A stretch of DNA of 64,000 nt from Oscillospiraceae bacterium (lineage in GTDB: Bacteria > Bacillota > Clostridia > Oscillospirales > Oscillospiraceae). Shown in pieces: positions 50,316 to 60,300 of the stretch (the stretch's first letter is position 1; each line of letters starts with the position of its first letter). Both the position numbers and the translations under genes were made by a program. The notes beneath the pieces are model-generated. The model saw nothing but the letters and a program-made list of their open reading frames with translations. It was not told the origin of the DNA and did no database searches. The stretch is taken from the NCBI GenBank assembly GCA_015067845.1, contig SVLT01000011.1, positions 1 through 64,000 on the forward strand, given 5' to 3'.

Positions 50316-53300
50316 TTAGTTGAGAATTTGCACATCATCGTTCAAAACATAGGTATTGATCAATCCGACAATATACTCTTGCGTATACAGTCCCTTGGAA
50401 ATACCCACCTTCATAACCGGGATGTTGTACTGATCAAAGACGGAGATGTCGCAGTATTCTTCCCACTCGTCGTAGGTGTACAGGCCGTACTTTTCAATAT
50501 CAGCTTGCATCTGTTCCTGATCGTAGACCATATTCTCGTTGAATGCGAAGGTGTTGATTACATCCACCAGAACATGGGTAACGCTCAAGGTGTCCTCTGC
50601 GACATAGTTGAGGGTCTCGTTGGTAACAATATCGTACTTATAATCTTCCGTCCACTCGGTAATGACATTGACCAGCTTCTTGGTGCTGATGTTGCCGTTA
50701 GCATCTATGGACACGAAGCGGTGGCCGACATAGTCCATCCAGTTGAGGTGGTCGATGTTCACATACTTCTGCAGGTCAAGGTCGTAGATACCGTGTTCAA
50801 TGATGGTAGCCAATTCAGTTCCGTCGTCAAAGACGAAGGTGTTCTTGTAGAATTCGCCATAAGTCCTGACAACGATGATAACATCCTTAAAGGTAAGCTT
50901 ACCGGTGATGTGGTCAAATGCCATTACCAGATCACCCCTGCGGATATCTTCCACAGGCTTCTTGCTGCCGTCAGCTAAGGTGATCATTGTTCCGGCAGCA
51001 AGGCACGAACCACCACCGCTACTGCTACTTCCCAGGTCCCATGTAACGGTTACATCGGTATCGTCAGTAACAGTAGAGCCGCTATTACCCTTGTAGGAAA
51101 CGCTGGTAATGGTGCATGTGTTCTGACTAGACGATTCCGTGGGCTTGTTGTCCAAAGCGCTATCTGTGATAATATACACGCCACCGCTTGTGTTCACAGT
51201 TGCTGTCTTGGGGCTACCGGGAGAACTGCCGGAAATCTTGCTGAAATTCACGGTCAGTACACGGCCATCCGTGTAGGTAATGGTGACTGTAAAGGCAGTC
51301 GTGTATACATTCACACTGTCAGGAGCCAAAGTAGCAGAGCTGATATTACTGGTAAGGTCAACTGTGGTACCTGCACCGGTATTGTCATAGTCCGTAATGC
51401 TGATGCAGTCCAGGAAATTGATACGGAGCTTGTAGTCGGTTAGATTGACCGTCTCGTATACACCGCTCAAAGTAGTTGAATTAATAGTAATGGTTGCATT
51501 TTTGACATCCGCTTCCTTGACTGTCAATGTCAACGTAACAGTGTATGTTCTTGACACAGACTTTTCAACGGTGGTTCCGTTCTTGTCGTAGAAGATGTTG
51601 TCGTCCACCGTAAATACCAATGTATAGCTTCCCTGTGCAGACAGCGTTACCACACCGTTCGTGGCAGTTAGTTCATTTCCGTTCGCATCCTTGCACACTA
51701 CTGTGACAGGATAGTTGCAACCGGTATATTTATAGATGGTCGCCAGCTTGGTCAGATCAAGGGTCAGGGGATCATCACCGTCCTGATAGAGGGCAGTCAC
51801 ACCATCGGCATCGCCGTACAGATATCTGGTATCCTCGCTGCCGTCATAGCTGATCGCCTGATTGCCCAAATCAAAGTCCAAGGTGGGCAGATAATCGCCG
51901 TTGACAGTATTTCTGTCAGCATTTTCGATATCAGAATAAATCTGAGCTGCGGCAGCATTCTGCAAGGAGTACGCCTGTCCGGTAATGTTCTGATTGACGG
52001 ATGTTATCTTCAAGGTGACGTTGGCATGCTCATAGGGCAACCCGGTATTGTTTATAACCTCTGCATCATGGGTGTTCATATAAATGATACCTAGATTGGA
52101 GGACGTTTTGCCGTTGACCGTATGGTTATAAGCTGTGGCATCCAACGCACCGCCAATAATTGCCTGTGCCATTGTGTCGGAAACTGCGTTCTTATCGTCT
52201 GCTGTAACCCAGTTGTACTGCTTGAACTCACCGTTCAGTACGATAATGGGATTCGAGCTGGTCTCCGGACCAACCAAAACACCTGCGCCCAGCATCACCA
52301 GGCTGGTATCGCCGATGGTGGGGTTCACCTGTTTCTGAATGGTGGTGACATTTTCGAGGGTAACAGTATATTCGTTTGTGCTTTGAATCTGCAAATTGGA
52401 CACAACGCCGCATTCCAGTATGGTATCTCTTATGGTAATATTGCCCGTACTTGCATAGATATTGTTTCTGCCGCCATAAATATAGCAGTTGGAGATCGTT
52501 GCATTGCCATATACTGCCACAGCAGAAAGCTGATAATAGTATCTTTCGTTTCCATCGCTCGGGCCATCCTGAGCAGCTTCACCATAAGAATTGGTGCCAT
52601 AGTACAGATATGCCTTAGGATAGATGGTGGCCTTAATCCTCAGATTGTCCAGCGTACCATTTTCTGTAATTTCGATAACACCATGTGTTAGACCATTTCT
52701 CAGATACTGACCGTTGCCGGTGTAGTTCAAAGCAAAGCCGTTACCATAGAAGGTGTAGTCACCGGATACGGTGAAACCGCTGCCGATATCATTCAGCAGA
52801 ACCACATTGTTGGAAGTTGCACTGGTGGCGGTGGTTGCATTGACTGCGTCCACAACTTCCAGATACAGCTCAGTGGGGATGCAGTAATCATCGTCGGTAA
52901 TGGTCACCTTGACCACGCCGGTACCCTCAAATTTCAAGGTGCCGCTTGTCCATGTGGCATTGGAGGTGTATTTCCATGTCACATTGCTACCGTCAACATT
53001 TTCCACGGTTACCGCAACGGTGCCGATGGTTACGTCGTCCTTTTCTTTGAACAAGCTACCCAAGTTGACTGCATTCTGATTACCAACCCGGTACAGGAAG
53101 TCGCCGGTGAACTTGCTCTCGAACTTGACCACCGGATCACGGGTAACCTCGATCTCCACTTCCACCTCAACTGTGTTGTAGTTCACGATGTCCGCAGGCG
53201 TGTAGATGGCGATGAAGCGATTTGTTCCCACACTGCCAACGGAAGTTGTTGCCGCATCCTTCCATGTGAAGCCATTGGGCAGGGTCACATCCGCCAGGGT

Positions 53301-56300
53301 CTGGTCATATTTTGCAGTCAGACCGGTGGGAACGGTGTAGCTGGGATTTGCCTTGGCAACTGTCACGGAAACAGTCAACTCAGCCGTATTATAGTTTGCG
53401 GTATCCGCAGGCGTGTAGATGACAGTGAAGCTATTTGTGCCTGCATTGCCGACGGATGCGCTGTCATTCAGCCATGCAAAGCCCTCGGGCAGGGTCACAT
53501 CCGCCAAAGTGTCGCCATAGGTGGCAGTCAGGTTGGTAGGAAGTTCGTAACTGGGATCTGCCTTGGCCACGGCGACCGTGACATTCACCTCGACGGTGTT
53601 GTACTTATCCGTATCTTCAGGGGTGTAAATTGCCACAAAGGTGTTCACTCCGGCATTACCGACAGATGCGGCTGCATCCTTCCATGTGAAACCATCGGGC
53701 AGTTCCACATCCGCCAAAGTGTCGCCATAGGTGGCGGTCAGGCCAGAAGGCACCGTGTAGCTGGGATTGGTCTTGCCCACATTGACAACAAGCACCGTGG
53801 GCGTGCAGTAGTAATAGTCGTTAATGGTAATCGTTGCATAACCGGAACCGGACAATGTAATGGTGCTCTGCGTCCAGTCGTTCTCCCGGACATAAATGCC
53901 GCTGATATTGCCAACGTTCTCAACCTCAACAGGAGAAACGTAGACATTCACAGAAAGATTCTGGATCGCCTGGCCCAGACCGGAAGCTGCAAACAGCTCA
54001 CCCAGAGTGTAGGTCTTGCCCGGAGTGATGCTGTAACCTGCATCGACCTTTGCCGTGAATTTCTCTTCTGCGGTAACATCGGTCAGTTCAGTCACGCCCA
54101 GGTTGTCTTCCACATGCTGGTTGCCGCCGTAGCAGCCCTGGCCGCCGCCGTAAAGCTGATGGAAATAGACGGGCAGTGTGCAGTCTTCGCCCTCTTTATG
54201 GGCAATGTCGGAATCATGGTTATCTGCGTTGATCTTGGTGGTTCCGTCCGCGCCCACAGGATTGCCGTAACGGGGGTTGGAATAGGCCTCGTTGAACAAA
54301 CCCGCTTCTACACGAACGTACGGATAGTTCTCGTTAGAGAATTGACAGTAATGATACTTCGCCCAGTCGCCGTACTGCACGGTGCAGTCAATGGTGGTCA
54401 GGAAGCTTGCCTTTGCTTCCGTTCTGCCGTTAACGGTACGAGTTTCCTCAGTGTGGCCGATGAGCATACCGGCGCGGCGGTAAGAATACCACCGATAAGC
54501 AGAGGTCACGTCATTGAAAACGTCCAGCACAGCTGCTACGTCGCAGCGTTCCATGTAAACCGTGGCAGCGCCGTACTTACCGCCAATGATACCGCCGATG
54601 GGGGTATCAAAAGAGCCCCACAAGGAGGAAATTGTGGTAGATGCAGGCACATCCACATTGATGAAGGTATGGTTGCCGTTGACCTCGCCCACCACGCCGC
54701 CGGTGTAGCGGTTGTAGTTGGCGATCACGGAATTGCTGACGATAATGTTCTCAAAACGGCAGGTGCCATAGGCATAGCCCACCAAAACACCCATGTCGAT
54801 ACATTCCATAACCACATAGGCCTTGTCCAAAGTCAGATTCTTAAATTCGGCATTCACTACGGAGGCGAACAGACCGCCGCCGGCGGTGCTGTAGGACAGG
54901 CCCAGTGCCCAGCCGTTCTGATACAGATTGCGGATGGTGTGACCCTGTCCGTCAAAAGTACCCTTGAACACCTTACCGCCGTCATGCTCGTAGCCGTAGC
55001 CGATAGGATCAAAGGAGTGGCCACCCTCTTCGCCGCCCAGGTTGATGTCAAAGCCCAGCAGGATGGTCTTGCCGTCGAAGGTGTTGCCCTCGTCCACCAG
55101 CTCGCCCAAACCGGCCAACTGGTCAGCGTTGTAGATCTCAAAGGAAGTCTTTTCTGCATCGTACCAACTGGTGTCGATCTTACCTTGCCAGGGGTTGATC
55201 TCATTGGCAACCAGAGCAACCTCAGAGAAGGTAGCCAGGGCCATGGTGATGGTACCGGTGGCGATGTCGTAGTAGTATTCGTTGTGGGCGTCCACTTCTG
55301 CCAGGCTGTAAACACGGGTCATTTCCACGGTCTCGCCGTTTTCTACGTGGTACAGCGTCAGGTTGCCCTGGTTCAGACCCTCGATGGCCACATTGGTCAG
55401 GGTCACGATGATGGGGGTGGTGTTGTCGGCGGCAACGCCGTCAACGTGCACGTTCATGGACACCATGGTCTCGTCGTCACTCAGGGTGATGTTGGAGGTG
55501 GTCTTTTCCATCTCCGTTGCGCTCAGGGTGACGTTATTCGCGCCGCTTTCCAGCTGGGTGCCGGAGGGAACCAGCGCGGATGCGTTGCCGCTGCCGATGG
55601 TCACATCGTTGACCACCTGGTTGTTGGCATCGGTGGTTACATTGCCCGCAGGCTTCTGCTCCTGGACATTATCCGGAGTAAAAGCAACCTTGGTTTCGGA
55701 AACCACCATCGCTGTGAAGGACAGTTCATCATAGTTCTCTGCACCCTTCACCGTCAGTGTAAACAGTTTGCCGTAGCTCTGCGTTGCAGCATTGTACGAA
55801 TTCAGGAAGATGCGCAGCTGCTCATCACTGTAGACGAAATTCTGGGTGCGGTAGCCCGCATCCTGCTTCCAGGTGATCTTTACCTGGATGGTCACACCGG
55901 TAGCCTCACTGCCCTGCTTCAACAGCTCCAGCATGTCGGCTTCCACATAAGGACGCAGACCAAATTTGCCCAGATCTTCCCGGTATGCCGCTTCAAACTT
56001 ATAAATCTCGGCAAAACGGTAGCCGTTGCCTTCCCGGATGGGCAGCTGGGCGTTATCCTCCCGGATCATGATGCGGTTAGCGGGAACCGTCAGGACACCT
56101 GCGTTGTCCACGCTGCTGTCGATGATGTCACCGAAGCCGGAAACATAGCTGGCGACCAGAGTGTGGCCGTTCAGGTCCAGAGTCATACTGTCAAAGATAC
56201 TAACGATGGTCTCGGTGGTGTCCTTCAGCAGGACAACGGTCTGGCCCTCTGCGCAGTCCAGCATGGCATCTGCGATGGTGGCATATGTCTTGTTGGTAGC

Positions 56301-56912
56301 AGTATTCTTTGCCACGATGGGGTTGGTGTATGTATAGGTCTCGCCGATGACGTAGCTTTCGCTCTCGTTTTCGGGGTTATACATCTTCAGCTCCAGGGTA
56401 ACCACCAGGTCGGGGTTAGCCAGCAGGAACTCGTCGTCGAAGTACACGCCGCAGTCGAAGTCCTTAACGCCCTCATAGACCTCACGGAAGGTATACTTCA
56501 GGCCGGGCTCGCCCATCATATCGGCGGCAAAGGCCATGATCTTGACGGTCTCACCCGCCTCCAGGGTCACGGGGGCATAGTTGCCGAAGGGGACAGTTAC
56601 CCAGTTTTCGGACCACTCGTCGTACTGACCGGCCAGCCAGCCGTCAGCGGAGCCGTCGTTGTTGAAGGAAACTTCCTTGTTGACCGTCAATTCGAAATCT
56701 GCGTACCAGTTGCCATAATAGACAAGCTGTTCCTCAGTTACCGTATTGACACGGAAGTTCATTGCGAAGGTCAGTTCCTCGTTGGAGATCTCGCTGACCG
56801 CCGCTGTGGGGAGTGCGGGGCTTGCTTCTGCTGCAAGGACCGTGGCAGGTACTATACCCAGCACCATTACCAAAGCCAGCGCGAGACTCAAAATTCGCTT
56901 CATTTGCTTCAT
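50316..56912 (-). CDS. Giant secreted surface protein (2198 aa) with C-terminal Hint domain
   Basis: A signal peptide (LSLALALVMVLGIVPATVLA) leads to about 560 residues shared with the neighbouring giant. Then comes a region with GLUG-like motifs (FKGTFDGQGHTIRNLYQNG), three tandem 70-residue MBG-like repeats (about residues 1049-1259), a beta-helix-like stretch (ATISNCYIYGGRNNIYAS), and a Ser/Gly linker. From Cys1970 a Hint domain begins (SCLAAGTMITLADGSKKPVE, then IRRGDLVMAFD, and ATIIEHGIYDLD near residue 2040). Hint domains cleave or splice at the N-terminal cysteine. The usual Thr of the TxxH motif appears to be Ile. About 85 residues follow the Hint core. No LPXTG anchor is visible. Release of the adhesin or of the tail by self-cleavage is inference. 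Confidence 0.85.
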   Translation of the reverse strand: MKQMKRILSLALALVMVLGIVPATVLAAEASPALPTAAVSEISNEELTFAMNFRVNTVTEEQLVYYGNWYADFELTVNKEVSFNNDGSADGWLAGQYDEWSENWVTVPFGNYAPVTLEAGETVKIMAFAADMMGEPGLKYTFREVYEGVKDFDCGVYFDDEFLLANPDLVVTLELKMYNPENESESYVIGETYTYTNPIVAKNTATNKTYATIADAMLDCAEGQTVVLLKDTTETIVSIFDSMTLDLNGHTLVASYVSGFGDIIDSSVDNAGVLTVPANRIMIREDNAQLPIREGNGYRFAEIYKFEAAYREDLGKFGLRPYVEADMLELLKQGSEATGVTIQVKITWKQDAGYRTQNFVYSDEQLRIFLNSYNAATQSYGKLFTLTVKGAENYDELSFTAMVVSETKVAFTPDNVQEQKPAGNVTTDANNQVVNDVTIGSGNASALVPSGTQLESGANNVTLSATEMEKTTSNITLSDDETMVSMNVHVDGVAADNTTPIIVTLTNVAIEGLNQGNLTLYHVENGETVEMTRVYSLAEVDAHNEYYYDIATGTITMALATFSEVALVANEINPWQGKIDTSWYDAEKTSFEIYNADQLAGLGELVDEGNTFDGKTILLGFDINLGGEEGGHSFDPIGYGYEHDGGKVFKGTFDGQGHTIRNLYQNGWALGLSYSTAGGGLFASVVNAEFKNLTLDKAYVVMECIDMGVLVGYAYGTCRFENIIVSNSVIANYNRYTGGVVGEVNGNHTFINVDVPASTTISSLWGSFDTPIGGIIGGKYGAATVYMERCDVAAVLDVFNDVTSAYRWYSYRRAGMLIGHTEETRTVNGRTEAKASFLTTIDCTVQYGDWAKYHYCQFSNENYPYVRVEAGLFNEAYSNPRYGNPVGADGTTKINADNHDSDIAHKEGEDCTLPVYFHQLYGGGQGCYGGNQHVEDNLGVTELTDVTAEEKFTAKVDAGYSITPGKTYTLGELFAASGLGQAIQNLSVNVYVSPVEVENVGNISGIYVRENDWTQSTITLSGSGYATITINDYYYCTPTVLVVNVGKTNPSYTVPSGLTATYGDTLADVELPDGFTWKDAAASVGNAGVNTFVAIYTPEDTDKYNTVEVNVTVAVAKADPSYELPTNLTATYGDTLADVTLPEGFAWLNDSASVGNAGTNSFTVIYTPADTANYNTAELTVSVTVAKANPSYTVPTGLTAKYDQTLADVTLPNGFTWKDAATTSVGSVGTNRFIAIYTPADIVNYNTVEVEVEIEVTRDPVVKFESKFTGDFLYRVGNQNAVNLGSLFKEKDDVTIGTVAVTVENVDGSNVTWKYTSNATWTSGTLKFEGTGVVKVTITDDDYCIPTELYLEVVDAVNATTATSATSNNVVLLNDIGSGFTVSGDYTFYGNGFALNYTGNGQYLRNGLTHGVIEITENGTLDNLRIKATIYPKAYLYYGTNSYGEAAQDGPSDGNERYYYQLSAVAVYGNATISNCYIYGGRNNIYASTGNITIRDTILECGVVSNLQIQSTNEYTVTLENVTTIQKQVNPTIGDTSLVMLGAGVLVGPETSSNPIIVLNGEFKQYNWVTADDKNAVSDTMAQAIIGGALDATAYNHTVNGKTSSNLGIIYMNTHDAEVINNTGLPYEHANVTLKITSVNQNITGQAYSLQNAAAAQIYSDIENADRNTVNGDYLPTLDFDLGNQAISYDGSEDTRYLYGDADGVTALYQDGDDPLTLDLTKLATIYKYTGCNYPVTVVCKDANGNELTATNGVVTLSAQGSYTLVFTVDDNIFYDKNGTTVEKSVSRTYTVTLTLTVKEADVKNATITINSTTLSGVYETVNLTDYKLRINFLDCISITDYDNTGAGTTVDLTSNISSATLAPDSVNVYTTAFTVTITYTDGRVLTVNFSKISGSSPGSPKTATVNTSGGVYIITDSALDNKPTESSSQNTCTITSVSYKGNSGSTVTDDTDVTVTWDLGSSSSGGGSCLAAGTMITLADGSKKPVEDIRRGDLVMAFDHITGKLTFKDVIIVVRTYGEFYKNTFVFDDGTELATIIEHGIYDLDLQKYVNIDHLNWMDYVGHRFVSIDANGNISTKKLVNVITEWTEDYKYDIVTNETLNYVAEDTLSVTHVLVDVINTFAFNENMVYDQEQMQADIEKYGLYTYDEWEEYCDISVFDQYNIPVMKVGISKGLYTQEYIVGLINTYVLNDDVQILN
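53136..53768 (-). repeat. Three tandem MBG-like repeats in the Hint giant gene
   Basis: Three units of 70, 70 and 71 codons, each opening with (N/D)PSYxxPxxLTAxY, then TLADVxLPxGFxW and VIYTPADTxNYNT-like strands. They are diverged at DNA level, so not a recent expansion. Confidence 0.85.
55288..56464 (-). repeat. 1177-bp duplicated block, copy 1
   Basis: Identical by eye, base for base, to 61987-63163 (constant offset 6699). The first mismatches on each side are at 55287 (G against A) and 56465 (T against G). Outside the block the two genes are only similar. Confidence 0.9.
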
Positions 56913-56975
56913 TGCTTTTCTTCCTTTCTACGAAATTCGTCGGATTTTCCCGACAGTTATACTCTCGTAGTTTAC

Positions 56976-57004
56976 ATTATACACTCAAATTATACAAAAA
57001 GCAA
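56976..57004 (-). promoter_or_regulatory. Promoter of the Hint giant gene
   Basis: TTGCTT and TATAAT on the minus strand with a 17-base spacer. Downstream, at 56957-56965, is the word TTATACTCT that also forms part of the RiPP-operon inverted repeat. Confidence 0.7.
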
Positions 57005-57123
57005 TGTGCAGATTATCCCAATTAAGGTGCAAATTCTTATAATTTTTTTAATATTGTTGCTTTTAGTGCTGTTCTGCGTACAGCGTTTTGCCGCCCGGGA
57101 CGAAAAACCCGTCCTCTACCATA

Positions 57124-57305
57124 TGTCATTGCGAACGCACCCGAGCCTCCCCCCGGGGGAAGGTGCCCCAGTGCGCACACCGGGGCGGATGAGGGTCGTT
57201 ACAGCGGCGACAGCCGCAGTTTATTTTGCCGCACTTTGTGCGGTTATTGCCCTCATCAGTCAAAAATCAGAGATTTTTGCCAGCTTCCCCCAGGGGAAGC
57301 CTTTC
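57124..57305. repeat. Mixed repeat: ATTGCGA word plus palindromic family copy 8
   Basis: GTCATTGCGAACG is followed by GCCTCCCCCCGGGGGAAGG, GGCGGATGAGGGTC, an internal hairpin of GCGGCAAA/TTTGCCGC type, CCCTCATCAGTCAAAAATC and CAGCTTCCCCCAGGGGAAGC. With the promoter and terminator it accounts for the 474 bases between the giant genes. Confidence 0.75.
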
Positions 57306-57330
57306 ATACTTTCTCTTTAGGGGGCAAAAA

Positions 57331-57358
57331 ACCGGGGCACGCATTCGCGTGCCCCGGT
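57331..57358 (-). terminator. Terminator of the second giant gene
   Basis: A 12-bp stem (ACCGGGGCACGC), followed on the minus strand by TTTTTTGCCCC. Confidence 0.88.
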
Positions 57359-57386
57359 CGTTGGGTTATGCTATTGAATCAAAGGC

Positions 57387-60300
57387 TTATTCTGCAGGCT
57401 CCTCGGGAGTGTCCTCAGAAACTTCTACGCTCTGACCGCATTTGTCACAGAGACTGTCTGCGTTCTCGTCGGTGTGACCCGTCGCTTCTTTCACGAGGGT
57501 GCAGCCGGGAGTGGTGCAGTACACGGCCTGGGTGCAGGTGGGCTCATGACCGTCGCAGGTATGCTTGCCGGTGGGCTCGCCCGCCACGCTGATACCGGTA
57601 ACGCCGCAGTGCACACAGATAACAGTTCTGGAACCGGCGGTGACACAGGTAGCATCGATCTTACCTGCCAGGACAAAGTCATGGGCATGGTCGTAGACTT
57701 CAGTCAGGGAGATGTTGTCGAACCAAGCTTCGGTAACAGCCTCACTGCCGGTGGTGAACTTGATCCGGATACAGTTAAAGTCCACACTCTCCGTCGTGAA
57801 GGTAAAGGTATAGGTGGTCCAATCCGCACTGGAAACATGCTCGTACAACCGGTAACCGAGATCCAGCGCAGAGCCCATACTGTTGGTAATCGTATTGTTA
57901 CCAATGCATGTGTTGTTTTCATCCATTTGTACTACAGAGATCGTCGCGTTTTCTCCAATCGTCTCCAGATCAAACTTCAGCGTGTAGGTCTTGCCCTTTT
58001 CAAGGCCAAACAGATCGTAGTACACGGCGGTAGCGTTCGTTCCTTCAACAGTTGCGTCATACTTATCCACAAGATGGAGAACAGCAGTTTCCTTGCCGTC
58101 TCTTTCAACCCACACGATCTCTTCTACGATTTCGCCATCTACAATCGTGCCGTCAAGTTCACGCCAGCCTTCAAAGGCACCTTTAGAATTGACTGTGCCC
58201 TGGGGATAGAAGATCTCAGGCTCTCTGTCAGAGACCTCGGGAACAGCTCCCAGAGTGAAGGTCTCGAAGGAATAATTGGTCAGCAGGTTCTTGCTGCCGT
58301 CAACGGTGCATACCATGTTATCCACAAATGCGGTGATCTTATCCTCACCGTGGGTAGTAACCTTCACCAGGAGCCGATCCACACCGGCCGGAATGGTTTC
58401 AGATAGGGTTCTTCTGCCCGTACCTTCTTGAATATGTGTTTGCTCTGCCCATCCAGTCCGTTCCTCGCCGTTATAACCCTGTACTGTCAACGTGATCTGA
58501 CCGGTACCGGTTACCTTGGCAAAGTCAGCGGAAAGGAACAGTGTTCTTTCCACATCCGCCGGGCCAATGTCAACGAACTGGTTAATGCTGACCGCAGTCT
58601 TATCACTGTTGTCCACGATCTTTACAGACCAGTCGCCCTGGGATGCCCATTCATTGGTGAAGTAAATATCCAGGTTATCCTGTACTGAATTGATGGCGAA
58701 CCAAGGAGCAAACTGCTGGTTATTAGCGATGTGATGGGTGATGACTTGTTCACTGCCCATGTCGAAGGAACCGTTGATAAACAGCTCGTTGTGAATGGTA
58801 TCGGGCACTTCCATCTTACACTCGGTGCAGATACCGCCAACGCTGGTATGGGTACAAACCGTACCGCAGAGGGTACAAACATCTCTGTTCCAAACATGGT
58901 CAAGTGTTGCTGTCACGGTCTCAACTGCGCCGCAGCCGTCCTTCGTACAGGTGCGGTAGTAAGTACCGGCCACCAGGCAGGTAGACTCAGCAGTGGTCCA
59001 GACCTTCTCGCCCCAGGTGTGGGCACAGATCTCCTTCAGAGTCACATCGTCAACATAGATGGAGCCCACACACTCAGAACCGGTAGCCAGTCTCATGCAG
59101 AAGGTTGCTTCCTCTGTTGTAGCATTCTCAGGAATGGTGAAGACCAGTGTTTTCGTCTGCCATTCTGTTGTAGGTTTAAAGGCTCCGGAGCGCAAAGTGT
59201 TGGTGGGGATCGGATTTCCCAGAGCATCCAATATGAGCTCGCCATTCTCATCCACCTGACCCATCACATTGTGGGTAGTGTGTCTCAGGTATATAGCAAA
59301 ACGGGGATCCGTTACCTCAGCATCTGCCTTGAATCTGACGGTGAAGGCATATGTCTTGCCTTTTTGCAGATTCACTTCAGGGTACGCTGTATAAACGTAT
59401 TCTGAGAGGTGTGTATCGTGCAGCTTCAGAACGCCGTTTTCAGAACCATCGGGATCCATAATGGCGGAAACAGTGCCGGCATGCACATTGCTCTGTGTCC
59501 AATCGGTTCTATCCGGGAACACTGCATCCTCAACAGAAGCGGGCACATTGGTGGGTGTCGTTTCGAAGGAGGGATTATCCAGCAGGTTCTCATCACTGTC
59601 ACCGATGGTCAGAACGGCATTGTCCACATAGACATTTGCCGTTGCGTTCGTGTTCACATAAACAATATTCGCACGAACGGCTACTGCATTGTCCGGAATC
59701 GGCATTTCTACAACAACAGTCGTCCAATCTTCGGAACCGTTGAAGTATTCTGTCGCCGATTTGTTGAGCGATGTGTCATTGCTAGTGTTTTCACTATTAT
59801 AGAACGCAATCCGTATGCTGCACGTATCCTTCACCGGAACCGTTCCGCGCATTTTAACGGACAGTCTAACCATTCTGGGCGCGTCACCCTCGGCATTTGC
59901 TGTGAAGGATTCGACCTGGTAAACGGAAGAAGCTGTTTTCTCACTCGAATGAACCGCATGCAGGGAATACTCGCCGTCTTGTGCATATTTGTTCGTTACG
60001 GCAACTCTTTCGAAATGCGTAGACGCAGCCGAATTAATATACCAATTGGGGATGCTCGTATTGCTCTTCGCTGTGTACGCTGTGACCGGACTTGTATAGT
60101 CAAACGTACCCTGTGCAATCAGGTTGGGTTCGTAAAGGTCGATGATTGCGCCGCTGTTCAGGACATTCACAACCACCGTAGTAGCGGTGCAGTAGAAGAA
60201 GTCCGTAATGGTGATCTTAGCCAGACCGGTGCCGGAGAAGGTCACTGTGCCGTTCTTCCAGTTGCCGGTATTGGCAACATAGGTGCCGCGGACATCGTCG

